Made by a program: the position numbers and the translations under genes | In this document: piece after piece, positions 19,991-32,497 of the stretch | How the letters are laid out: each line of letters starts with the position of its first letter | Numbering within the stretch: position 1 is the first letter of the stretch | The notes under the pieces: generated by a model | What the model saw: only the letters and a program-made list of their open reading frames with translations | The model's database searches: none | Told to the model about the DNA's origin: nothing | NCBI GenBank assembly: GCA_034008185.1 | Contig: CM067109.1 | Coordinates: 31,094,885-31,158,884, forward strand | Direction of reading: 5' to 3' | DNA length: 64,000 nt | Source of the DNA: Gorsachius magnificus | Taxonomy: Eukaryota > Chordata > Aves > Pelecaniformes > Ardeidae

Positions 19991-21932
19991 GTCTCTAGCA
20001 GTCCTTGAGTCTATTTTCACATCACATTCAGTGATGAGCTCCAGCTCTCTGGAGAGCAGAACCAGGATCCTGTAGTGCTCTGTTCAACTGCTAGAGTCAT
20101 GGGTTAAGCTGTTTAACTATACAGCCTGTGTTGCTGTGTCCCAGCTAACTACCAATAGCAATATAATCTGAAGTTCAACATTACTGAAATATTGACTAAA
20201 CTTTTTGCAAATGTTTGATTAACTTGTAAGATACTTCAGTGATATTCACAGCTGGGCTTCAAATTCCATGTTTCAGCTTCTGATGACACTGATGATACCG
20301 CAGCTAGCCAAGATGTCTCTTCCAAGTTCTATCTTCTGTTTATACTTCACACTTCACTGCTTAATTTTTTTAGGGTAATGCTTGAATTTCAGTTATTTTT
20401 CTCCTATATTTTCCTATTCATCTGACACAAACTAATACTAAATATTTAATTCCCACATGCTTTGCTTTATTCCTAGGAGGCAAAGTTTTTTTAAACATGC
20501 TTATCCATATCAAGTGTCGTAACTTCTAGTCTGATACATAAAAATCTTCCCATTAGTAATTCGGCAAGCACACATTTCTAGACTATATGGTGTTGTTTGA
20601 TAAGACAGCAGGAAAGAAGCTATTTTCTGATTTTAAGATAGTTTATCTTCTTTGACAGTTTTCATGCCAGTTTAAAAAAAAAAACATTGGAAAATACTGT
20701 CTTCTCAACTAGAGCAGAGATTGTGGTAGGCAGATAAAGTATCTAAATATTATTGATCACATAAATTTTTCTACATTCATCAGGGTCAATTAGCAGAAGT
20801 TAAATCACATGGTAGTATATACAACACAAAGTTGAGCCTTAAACTTAAAAACATTGCTTGTATGGCACTGGCTAACTATAGATACCTCCAGCCTATGCTG
20901 ATGACGAATTTTCAAAGTGTCAGAAAACTTTCATCAAAGAAAGGATTGCCAAAAATCAATATAATCTACCAATCATGGGCATGATGACTATTTCCAAGAA
21001 TATTCTGGTGCACAAACAAGATTATTTATGCAAACTTCCCTTTTCAGTCTTCTTTCCATTCCCCACCCTCCCCTAAGAACAGTCAAATTAAGAATGACGT
21101 AGAATTCAGGTATAATGCATTTCTTAGAGCACTAAAAAAGTCCAGTCACTATTAATATAATTGAATAACTAGATCCAAATGAATGATTTTTTTTCCTGAT
21201 AAATGTTACTGTATTTTTTATTCATTAATAATCACAGAACAGATTAAACCAGCCAATTCCAACCACATAACCAACTTTTTGTTGTTACAAACTATGAAGT
21301 CTCTAAGAGATTTGCATTAATATGCAGTACATATAATTTCTGTTTTTCTTGTGCTGACTTGTATGTACTTATCTGTGCTTTGGATTAATCTTTAAGTTAC
21401 TCTGTGCATGTCTGGTCACAAAGTGGCAATACCTGGCATTCAGTTACTCCATATTTTAAGACAGGTGGGAGCTCTACTGCAACTGGCTAATATCTCTTTT
21501 AATTGCTTATAAAACTTCTGGTGATGCCTGCTCTGCTCTCTTACACAGCTAGAAGCTGCTGGAATTCATTAAAGCTGCACTGTGAGATAAATGTAGCTAT
21601 GCCTTGCATGCTGGAGCACGAGGTTACTTTATTTCCATGTCTCCTTCTTATTAATGGTGTTCACACCAAAAGGCATACCAGATCTCTGGCTTTGAATAGG
21701 GTTTCTCGAACTGTTTTAAGATCAATGAAGGTGTCAAACAGCTTGCACATTTTCTCTTGTGAAGACAGCAAGTGTTTCTAGGGAGAAACACCACCTGCGG
21801 TAATGCTGCTATTGTCTCTGCCTAATGTTGTATACTTAAAGTCACACATCTGACAGGACAGGTTAAGCATTCATGGGTAACAGAAAGCACATCTTAGTTA
21901 AGGAACAATTGATTAATAAAAAGTCACAAAAG

Positions 21933-21933
<1 letters not shown>
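19991..21933. other. unique AT-rich sequence, no gene recognised
   Basis: No open frame with a recognisable domain and no repeat family seen. Confidence 0.6.
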
Positions 21934-21970
<37 letters not shown>

Positions 21971-22040
21971 CTATACCTAGTAATTTATTTATTTATTAGG
22001 TATGTATTATTATTTATATATTTATTTATTGCTATTACGT
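21934..22040. repeat. (TTA)n microsatellite followed by (ATTT)n-like tract
   Basis: About twelve TTA units at 21934-21970, then after a short spacer a degenerate ATTT/TATT stretch. It is a simple sequence repeat and is likely length-variable. Confidence 0.9.
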
Positions 22041-24825
22041 ATACCTAAGCAGTTCTTACACTTTTGTATGGCTCAGGATTGATAACTTTTATTGCTATTT
22101 CAGATCACAGCACAGGTTTTTCTCAAGTGTCAATTCATGAGTGGTCTGCCTTCCAGACTGGGATGCATGGACAAATGAAATGGACATGAACTGCGCATCA
22201 CCCTACTTGAGCGAGGAGGGCTTTGAGTTGCCATTGACAGCCAGTTCAGCTGGTAGCGGACCTCAACCCTGACAGCTGCAGCTGCATTACTGACATGAAG
22301 ACAAGGGACCCAGATGATCAAGTGTGAAGTGCATAAGCAACCATCCCAAGGTTGAGCACAGTTTTCAGAGAATGTAGTAGTTGACAGCTCACGAGCTCAT
22401 GGTTTTGTACCGGGGTAAGGAGATTCATAGCAGCTCCCACGCTGCATGCTTGCTGGGAGCCTAGTTTTGTTGTGGTTTCATAGAGAAGGCAAAACACAGT
22501 CAGACTAAATGCATCAGGAGTCTCCTTGCTTCCCATACTGACAGATGGCAGCAAAGGACACACAGGTAGCTGTTTTCCCCAAAAAGCTGTTAAGCCTGGA
22601 TGTAGCCTATGAAGAGCAGAGCAGCTGTTAGGTCACCCTGCCCCACTGCTGTATGGTGTCAGGCCAGAGGCTATAAAATCAGCTGCTCATCCTGCACATC
22701 TACTTCTTAACTGAGGTAAGCTGATTCTTCTCAGTCAGGTATGCAAGTATAAGCACGTATTAACCTGCTGTAAAGGAGTTCCTGACAAAGTCCTATGCAA
22801 ATCCACATAACACCTACAAAATATTTGGATTTTTGTTTTTAATAAGGTATTATACAACAGAGAATCTTATTTGCAGGGTTTTACCTCTCTTTCAAATCAC
22901 ACTGAGAACAGACTGTGAATCAGGCCATAAATTTAAAGGAAGATCATAAGCAGATGATACAAAGCACAGAGATGTTGGAAGTTAGTGTAGTATTTTTTTT
23001 TTCCACTGAATGATACTGAACACAACAGTTCCATTTCAAAAGGCAAGTTAATTGTTACTAAATACCCACATCCTTCCATTATTCTTAGCACAAACCATCT
23101 GCAGTATCACTTTTGGCCTGTGAATGTTTCCGGTCCAGTCTTTGATGGCCACCTGTGGTTCCTCAATCTTTCAGTTATTTTTCTCAGTCGTTGAGATACT
23201 GACATACCAGATCACTTCCACTACACAAAGTGGTTCCTTATTTCCACTTGATAGCAATTTCTGGGTGCAGTTTTGTTCTTGGAGCCTTATGGACATGTTC
23301 CAAATTAATTTCCATGCCAGTTTTTCTTAAATCTCATTAGTATTCATCACTGTTTCTAAATAGGTTACTTCTGTTGTTTTTCTTATTAGCGTTTCGTGAC
23401 ACTCTTTTTCTGATTATATATTTTGCTTAGATAGATATTTTTTGGCTATTCATATTTCGTGTCAAGTCAATGTGGCCAACATTTTGGTATTTGTGACACC
23501 TGTTTTTTTATAAACTTATACAGGAGTCAACTGGTTTTATTTACCCTTATGAAAGCTTTCTAGTGCTTTCAGCTTCTCTTGTGAATTTGCACATCTTCCA
23601 TTTGTCTATTTGTTTCTTTGAAGTCTCATGGTTTATCCCAAACATATTTGCATTGACTGGTATCACATCTTTCTTTCTCAGACAAATACAAGTTTGCCCA
23701 GTAAAGTTTCTTCTGAAAATTGCCCAAACTGTCGTACACTTTTCACTGTAAACATTTCCTCAGAATAATTCAATTGATTAATTAATTCAAATGAAACTAT
23801 AAGAAAAAGTTTGTAGTGTATCTGTGAAAGAACTTCCCATTAGGAGAAATGCAGATAAAATCTGACTGGTTTTAAGACGGGTCTTGATTCACCTGCTGTT
23901 GGACAAATGCACCACTGTTGCTTACACCCACAGTGGATTCAACCTCATGTTCCATTGTAACATTAATTAATTGTTCATGCCCCAGACGCTTGACTCTCTA
24001 GTGAAACACATAATCCAAATGCCTTGGCAAGCTCTTGGTCTGGTACAATTTCTTACACCACTTTAAGCCAGAATATTTGGGGATATTAATCGAGCTAGTT
24101 GTTTTCTCCACTCACACGCCCAAAGAACTGTCTTTCCCACTTCCTCACTCCACTCTTTTTTACTCTGTCAAAGTCAGCTTCAAAATCTTCCCTGGCCTCT
24201 GCATAGCTTAATTTCATCTGTGTAATCTCCTTTTCTTATGCATTTTTATTTGAATTTAAAAATCCCAACCTAATAACAAAAAACCAAAACCAACACTCAA
24301 ATGATCTTAAATTCTTAGAAAGAGCACTGGAATCAGATAAGCTCATTTTTCTCTACTTCATTTCCCTGCTCTTCATCACCCACACACATCATCACCCTGC
24401 TGGTATTTGGTCCGTCAGCTCATTGGGAGAGAGATGAACTTTTCTGTCTTCTGTACAACAGCTACTACATTTTGGGATACTGTTAAATGAGAAAGCCATC
24501 AACTGGTGTCTGTGTAGTGTATAGTTTTCTAAGTTCTTTCCCTTGTGACAAAGAAGTAATTCTAAAGGTTGTATCATTGACATTTTATTGAGAGAGACAC
24601 AAAGATCTAGGAGGTGATTTGTGTAAACCGTGGTCATACCTATTTTTTGTGTCTAGTTAGAGTCTTTGGTTGTATTATCATACCTGGCTGTATCTCATTG
24701 ACAGTCTTTCTTTCCCATAACAAAGCTGAGCCAGGAGACAAGGCAAATACATTTTCTCTGTGTTAGGGCAAAAGAAAACCCCTAACAAAAGCAAACACAA
24801 GCAACAGGGTAATTAAACCCTTAAA
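22041..24825. other. unique sequence, no gene recognised
   Basis: Apart from the TATA/donor candidate, only short open stretches are present. 22120-22710 is GC-richer than the surroundings. Confidence 0.55.
22672..22713 (+). promoter_or_regulatory. TATA-like promoter candidate with nearby splice donor
   Basis: TATAAA at 22672-22677 lies in a locally GC-richer region. About 35 bases downstream is a GAG|GTAAGC donor consensus (gt at about 22713). The geometry resembles a TATA promoter with a very short non-coding first exon. No downstream coding exon was found, so this may be chance. Confidence 0.15.
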
Positions 24826-24877
24826 TCTGTTTTCTGTGAAAGAAAAAAGAAAAACATCTGTTTTCTGTGAAAGAAAA
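24826..24877. repeat. short direct duplication (21 bp, period 31)
   Basis: TCTGTTTTCTGTGAAAGAAAA occurs at 24826-24846 and again at 24857-24877, with a purine-rich spacer. It is a local tandem duplication with no evident function. Confidence 0.9.
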
Positions 24878-27800
24878 TGCAGAAACACAAATACTTATTT
24901 TTTTATTGCTTTTTGGTTAAGCAAATGCTTAAATGTATCTGGAATATATTACTGACATGTTAGTAAGAATAACAAAAAGCGGGCCAATTTCTCTAATATC
25001 TTAACTGAGAAGGTAGGGACTTTTCTTGGAAAAAGACTGCAAAATTTACCCTAAGAAATGATATAACAAGATATTGTTAAATTGTCATGAGGTTTTCTGT
25101 TTTGTTCCATATTTGCCATTTCATTCTAACTAGTTAATTTTAGGGCCAATGAAGGGACTCATTTTATATGCAGTGAAATTCTTGGCACTGAGTTTATAGA
25201 TTGTCTTCCTCAAAGGGTCCTCTTCCAAATCAGAATTTCAAATGGGTTCACATTAAAGACAGAATTCAAACTGGTGAGTTTTCCTGTAATTAACTGTGAT
25301 AACACAGGGGATGTGGAATGCCCTTTAAAACATAGCTGTAGGCTTGCAGCTGCCTGGGATGTGCTACAGTTTAGTCATTTTAGTGTGCATTATGATTTAC
25401 CAGACCAAGAAGCACTTTCAGAAGATTGACATGTGATGTGGCAGAACTCAGTAAACCAAGCAAACATACAAGTGGCTCTTCTCAAGTTTTTTAAAAGCAC
25501 CAGAAACCACATTACCATTGATAGAGTTTGGCTAAAAGGGTACAAATTTGAATTTTTCTAGCCATGAGTGAGGTTTACAAAGACATAGAAATAGCCAGTC
25601 AGCTTCCACTTAGTATTTCACAAACTGATGGATGAAGGTACAAAACAAAGCAGTCTAATTAGTGACTACAGGAATATGGTTCCTTTGTCTCCCAGCTTCC
25701 ACTTCCACTGCTTACAACAGATTGCCCTTAGCTTGTGCTTCAGTCTTATCAAATCCAAAAGCATTTACCCACCTCTCTGACTTGTGGTTCCCCATTCAGA
25801 ATTAATAATAACTTGCAGGATGAACTTGCAATTAAAATGATAGGTGAACTTGTTTATTCCATCAAAGCAGCACACAGCTGTAACAATAAAAACTTGAAAT
25901 ACCATCCACAGGGAGAGCTAGTGTATGTTGAGAATTCATGAAATAGCGTAAAGAGTTCACGCCATGCATTTGGTGCTATTTAAGCCAAAGACATCCTGAG
26001 CATGAAACTTTAAGAGAATAAAATGTATATGTTTTCCTGAACTCTGCAGAGAGAACCTTACAAGGTGGGAGCAGGCTAGCAGCAAAATAAGAAGTATCAA
26101 CAATAGATCAATTAATTGGTTATAACCTACTGCCCCATGAATGCCAGGGGACAGCAGCAACGTAGGAATTGCCTTGAAGGTTCTGGCCCTAATGATGAAC
26201 TGTGGAATAAGTTTCCCTCCTGCATTTTCCTCACAGGAGTACTTCACACTCTCATGCTTCAGGAGGTTGAAAAGACCTCCTGAGTGATAATGTCTGGCTA
26301 CAATTCAGATTCACAGGTAGAGAGACACATAAACCAAAGCAAATCCAATTTTTTTCTACCTCATTTTGATTGCCATCTTGGTCATCTGTATTTAGAATTT
26401 CTAGGCACAAAACTCTGGAGACATCTATGCTTTGTTGCATATATATGTATAAGATTATCAATATCGAGGCAATAATGCCTTCCTGAGAGAGGTCAGTAAA
26501 AACCATAGGAAAAAACATCATGAGAATTGGCTGTCTCAGACTCCTTAGGTGGTTTTTCTGACCTGAAATATTGTCAGGAGAGCCACTTCCCTCAGCCACT
26601 GGGTTAATGGCTTAAAAGAAGCATTGTCGAGGACTGCTCTGCCCACCTGTCAGCATGATGGGTTTTTTGAAATCAGGAGGATATCCTGCATCTTTAAGAC
26701 AGCACTAGTCTGTGATATGAAGTTAATATTGCTATGTGGAGTGAAAGAAAATAAAATTGAGGTAGATACTGTCTCATTCAGGCATTCAATTCAGAAGAAT
26801 ATCTAAAATTAGTTTTCCCCTTTATTTTATCTGTTTCATTCACTTCAGGTCCACAGTCACAAAAATACTTATACGTAGGCTTTCTTTTTGTTTATTTATT
26901 TTTTTTTTTTCTTTTGACTCCCATATCCACTTTTTATTCCTTGACATACTGTCACAGTCATGGTTACTTGCAACCATATGCATTTTTTCTTCTGTTGCAC
27001 AATTTTGTTTCATATTAAAGAAAGGCACTCAGTAGAAACAATAAGAATGCAAGTATGTATTTCCAATATGCATTTGAATAGAGTTATACCTTTTAATGAC
27101 AATTTTTATAAAAATTGTACATATATATGGACAAAAATAGTACTTACAGAGTAATGCAGTAGAATGAAGCAGTATTCTGGCTTACAATGTTTCGCAAGTT
27201 CATTATACAAAAAATACCTAAGGAAAGTTTACGTGAAATAAGCTTTCCAAGACATAATAAGTTGTACCTGCAACAGCTTAAACAAACATTTTTGGGGGCA
27301 ACATAAAAATAGATTTCTGCCTCTTCCCACTTACAAACCTGGCAAAAATAGCAATCCACATTTCTGTAAACATTTCTTCAGTTTCAATTTATTATGTGAC
27401 AAGTGGGGTTTTTTTGTTTGTTTTAAATTGAAAAAAAGAGAAATTGACAAAGCAAAGCATAAACAATAGAAAATGTTGCAATTCCGGATGAATAAGCAGA
27501 CCAATTTTTTAAAGGGTCAGACAAACCCAGAAATGCATTATCCATTATCGTTCTAATATTTCTTATAATCTATCATTGTGACAAACACACAAGCTGTCTT
27601 CATTTTTCTGAACTGTGGACATTTTCTGCACCTAGTGAATTGTGGGTTACATCTGAGGCTGTGGAAAATGCAAGCACTGCAAGACATGAAATCGGATACT
27701 GGTGTCGCAGAGAAGACTGGTAAAAAGTTACAAGATTTTCAATGATATTTAGAATACCTGAAAGGTAAAAACATCACTGGGAAGGATTTCAAATGCAGAT

Positions 27801-30800
27801 AAATGGAACTGCTGTGGCTGTTCTGAGTGCAGAGACCTCTCAGCACAGAGGGGTGCTGCTGCACACCTGAAAAAAGCCCTGGAGGGGCAGTGGGAACCCT
27901 TGTGCCATCTCCAAGCGCACCACTCCTTTGGCCTATCAGCAGGGCTGCAAGATGTGCTGGCTGCTCTTCAGCTTGACTAAAATGTCAGGCTCTCTTTCTC
28001 CATTCATAGTTTTTACCCCTTCTAATATGCTGATCTTCCTATTATCAAGTCACTGTAGAAGAGACAGTGAATAAGAAGTAGTGGAAGAAACAGGGAGTCC
28101 GCATGTTGGAAAGGAACCAAGAAAGGATTTGGGAAAAGGTGACAATGGGGTGTGAGATGGAAAGATTAAAAGGACAGAGAAATGGGAAAAAAAGAATCTT
28201 TTCTCCTTCAACCTGTCAGACCTTTCACTCAATTCCTCACTCACCCAGCCTTCTTAATAGGATACTAAAATTTATCTTGCATGACACACTCAATTCATCA
28301 CAATTTCTCCACAAGGTATTTATTGTCTGCTGTGATACTAGAGACTCCCATAGGAATAATTATTTCTCTTCTTCTTCACAGACATCCACATGCACAATGA
28401 AAATAATTTCACCAAGGGTGGGAGTGAACATGATATATGTACATGCATATGTCCACAAAAATCCATGCGCATGCATGCATGCATACGCATATACATTCAC
28501 TCCCTACTTTGGCAAATGTTTATCCATTATTATTACTACATATCCCAATCCCAATTTGCATTACAAACAGTTTTATAATTTCATAAAATGAAGCCAATTC
28601 TTTTCATAAATTGGTATTTAAAGTCTCAGCCAAGAACTAGTGTATAATTAAAAAAGACATTAATGTGTTAAATATTTTGTCATCGTTCATAACTAGAGTT
28701 CCTAATTTTCCTTGATGATCTATTTTAATGGCTTGTGAGTTATTTGTTCTCTTATTAATTGATTAATTTTTTAAAATGTGAAATAAAGATTTTCTAAAGC
28801 CATGAAAGACATATTCTTACAAAGTCTAACATTTCAGCTTGTTGCTTTTAAACGTCTATGATCCAGGTATTCAGAAGTATTTGAATGTCTAAGATGCATC
28901 AGTTTTTCAAAAGTACCTGGATACATAAGGTACAATTGAAGCATAAGCTGTGAAGTAGGCAGCTACCATACTTATGCATTCCTGTCAGTCCTATTATGGT
29001 GATGCTAAACACTTTTGAAATCTAGTCTTGTAATGCTAAATTTAGTTTTTTAGAGGGGAATCTTCCAAAGGACAAACCCAAATATAGTGCCTGTCCAGAG
29101 ATCATGCATATATAATTGTGATACCCATTCCTTGTCCAAAATAAATATTTTAAAACTTATTACTTTTAGGTTTTTAAAAACCAGAAACCTTACAGATTCG
29201 GTTACCTTTTTTTTATTTATTACAAAAACATCCATCAACATGATGTCAGACTGCTATGCAATAAGTGATTTACAAGCTACTAACAGAGCATTGGTATAAG
29301 CAAGATAGGCATTTGTCCTCTAAGGCCAATTTTTACAGTATTCACCTATTCTGAATAAAATCAGAATATTTTAATTAAACTATATGGCAATAATATCAAT
29401 GGCTAAAGTAACTACATATTATTTGCAGTTGTGGTTTATGAAGTTAAAACAAGATTGATACTCTCATGGCAAGTCTATTTTACACATACAAAGGGGTAAG
29501 CTTTGGCTAGTTTAGGCCATTTATTTCAAAGAAACTGTTTATGGAAATATCTTGTCCTCTCCATGAATATTTTAGAGTTTTACAGTTCTTTCACCAAGAA
29601 TATTGGAAGAGAAGATCTGAAATACAGAAGGGCTATTATTTTGCTTTAATGTTATTTTTACTTCCTCCTTTCCCTTTCTCTAACAGAGGAAAAAAATCAG
29701 TGTTAGCAATGTTTAAGAAATCTAAGGTGACAAATGGACCATGGAGACTACTGAGGATTTTTCAAAGATTCTGTCAACAAACAGATGTTCAAGAACCCCA
29801 CCTGAGCAGAAAATCTTCTCTCCTCTGCCATAGTCTGCTGTGGTCCTGAGGGACTGTACCTCTTATACGCTCTCTATGCCCCCTGTTTGCATGCAAAAAG
29901 AAACAACTACATTTTAAATCAGAGAAAATAAGACATTTCTGCAGAGAGAGAGTGACTGAGGAAGCCAGAGATTGACACCAGAGTGAGGAGATAAGGATTA
30001 AGAACAATAGCATTTGGGAGCTAGTGAAGGAAAAAGTCTAAGATCATACAAGTGATGGTAGAAAAAAGAAATTAGTACAAGAAGTCCCAGAGACAGGATG
30101 AGAAGCTGGAGCGGACATGAAAACCAGTGTAAAGAAGAAGCAGATGAGTAGGAAAACAGGTTCAGCTGGGACAGGCAATAAGGGCTCATGCTCACTGAAG
30201 TACTTCTGGGATCTGATGGAAGAGTGTGTCCTGGAACAGACATCTATCAGCTGTATAGTGTGATCGGGCTCTCCATGGCCTGTAAGGAGGGCTGAGCATA
30301 CATGTTGCATTCCAGTGTCCCACAGGTCTGCTGGCATGCCTTTCTGGAGACTGAATACATTCTAATCCTACTGATGACTTATTTCTGTGTCACTATGAAC
30401 ACAAGGAATACATTTTTGGAGGTTTTTTTCTATTTTAGTTTTCCTAAAAAATCCAAAAGACAGGTAAAACCATATTGAAAAAAAAATTATAGGTAAAGAA
30501 GTGCCTATCAAGGAATGGAAGTCAGAGGTATTGTGATCTGTGCAAACTTAATACATTTTTTTGTACTCTTGCATTACATACCAGTATCCTGCATCAGCAC
30601 AAAGATGGACCAGACCTGTTGCTGAATACAACTGTATAATGAACAAAACTGACCTGTACAGCACCATTTTCTTCTATTACAGAATCCAGGTTGTGCTGAA
30701 GTGAATGGGAAATACTGGTCTCGTAAAAGAAGTGATAAGAAATTAAAAGATGAAAAATGTGGAAACAAAAAAAAATAGGAAATGTACGTATATGAGAAGA

Positions 30801-32029
30801 TAAAGACATATGGAGGAAAAGCAGTGGCTGACATAACTTAAGAAAAGAGCAAAGAGCTTTTAAAGTATCCAAGAAATAACAAACCACCATGAATATTTTA
30901 ACAGAGGATATCACAAAATTGTAAATAACGATGCAGAAATAATAGAGCCAATACTTCTGCTCAGGATTTGGAAAGAAGCACAATGCTTTACTAACACCAC
31001 TTTACAGGGATCTAATTAAATCTATTAATAACTAAGGGGAATGTTAACCTATTAGAATTATGTAGCTTTAAATCAACAGCCTGTTTAACTTTCACCCACA
31101 CATTACTAGTAAGTGGCTGAAGAATTTTCTGGACTTTTCTTAGCTAGTATTACATTTGCTAGCACACTGAAGAAGCTCCAGAGGATTCAGAAAATATTAA
31201 GAATGCTCCAATGGGAAATTGTGTGTAATTATGTCATACTAGGAAAAAACATAGAAAAGCTAGTATGGAATTTTATCAAGTAAAAATTAAATGAAAATAA
31301 TATAATTAAGGTCAACTGATACCATCTAAGAGAAAGTAAAAAACTCTTGTAAATCAAATCAGATTCAATGTTTGCTGAGATTAGAATTTTGGTGTCTGAA
31401 TTTACTGCATAAATATAACTTTTATGAGGCTTTTGACTCTTATCCTTTAATTAACAAATTAATGATAAACATTACAACAAAGCATATATTAAAAAAACTA
31501 ATAATTATATAATTGATTAGTTGCAAAAGCAACTGGAAACAAAGATTTAATATTAAACAGGGGTGGTTTCTAGAAGTGAGTAGCATAAACCCCCATATTT
31601 CTAAGCATGATTCAGAAGTATGTATTACATCAGTGGAGAAGAAACACATGGAAGCTACACAAAACTAGTAGACAAGTGTAAGGCCAAGGAGAGCATTGAA
31701 ACACAATGCATTTTTTACAGAAAAACAAAAATTCCCTCCCTTCTCCACCTCCCACCCCCAAAATGCAGTACATAGCTACACAACAAGAAACTGTTTCTTG
31801 ATAGAAGGAAGTCTGAAAAAGAAATTCAGAGCCATTACAGACAAAAAAATTAAAAATATTCCCAGTAAAACAATAGAGACAATGTGGGTTAGTACAAACC
31901 TCGAAGGACAAGCAAGGAGGAAAGAGTAACGAAAAGCAGTGGTGATTTTATGCCTCTAGATAGCACTGGTGAGATTGATACTGGCAAACTGCCTCCTGTT
32001 CTGCATACTGCACACAGTTCATTTTTAAA
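24878..32029. other. unique AT-rich sequence, no gene recognised
   Basis: Contains a (GCAT)n cluster near 28465-28485 and purine-skewed stretches at about 28060-28200 and 30000-30200. The longest open frame (162 codons from 28103) runs through low-complexity sequence and shows no domain. Confidence 0.6.
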
Positions 32030-32497
32030 ATGTCACTGCAAAAATTGGAGATGTTATAGAAAAAAAGCTGCAAAATTATTCCAGGCTGCAGAAAATTCAG
32101 GTGAGTGAGAACTTAAAAATATCAGTCTGTTTATCTTATCAAAAAAAAGACTGGCAGGTAACGTGATTACAGTATATAAGCACCCTCACAAGGAACTAAG
32201 AAACTCTTTAATCTAGCAGGGAAACCAATGGATAGAAAAGGAAAGCAGGAAAATTCAAAATAGGACTAAGATAAAAAATTTAACAGTGTAGGTGATTAAC
32301 AGCTGGAACAAACTCCCAAAAGGAATGGTAGATTATCCATTACTTGGCGCTCTCAAATCAAAGCTAGACACCTTTCCAGGAAATGTACTTAGTCTGGAGT
32401 CACTGGAAGACATATAATGTCCTGTAATATACAGGACACATGTGAATGTGACTAAATGATCTAATGGTCTCTTCTGGCCTTAAAACCTGTCAATCAA
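32030..32497 (+). mobile_element. ancient CR1-type LINE relic, 3' part
   Basis: Diverged similarity to the old amniote CR1 group well represented in turtles. Landmarks in order are a CTGTTTATCTTATCAAA stretch, GTGATTACAGTATATAAG, CTCTTTAATCTAGCAGG, AACAGTGTAGGTGATTAAC followed by CTGGAACAAACT, and the 3' end GATCTAATGGTCTCTTCTGG with CCTTAAAACCTGT. Several small indels and frame losses show great age. It is a different lineage from the avian CR1 at 8265 and 48640. Confidence 0.7.

Noticed and set aside
28103..28591. 162-codon plus-strand open frame
   Set aside because: It runs through purine-rich and (GCAT)n low-complexity sequence, has no recognisable domain, and a second frame is open over part of it.
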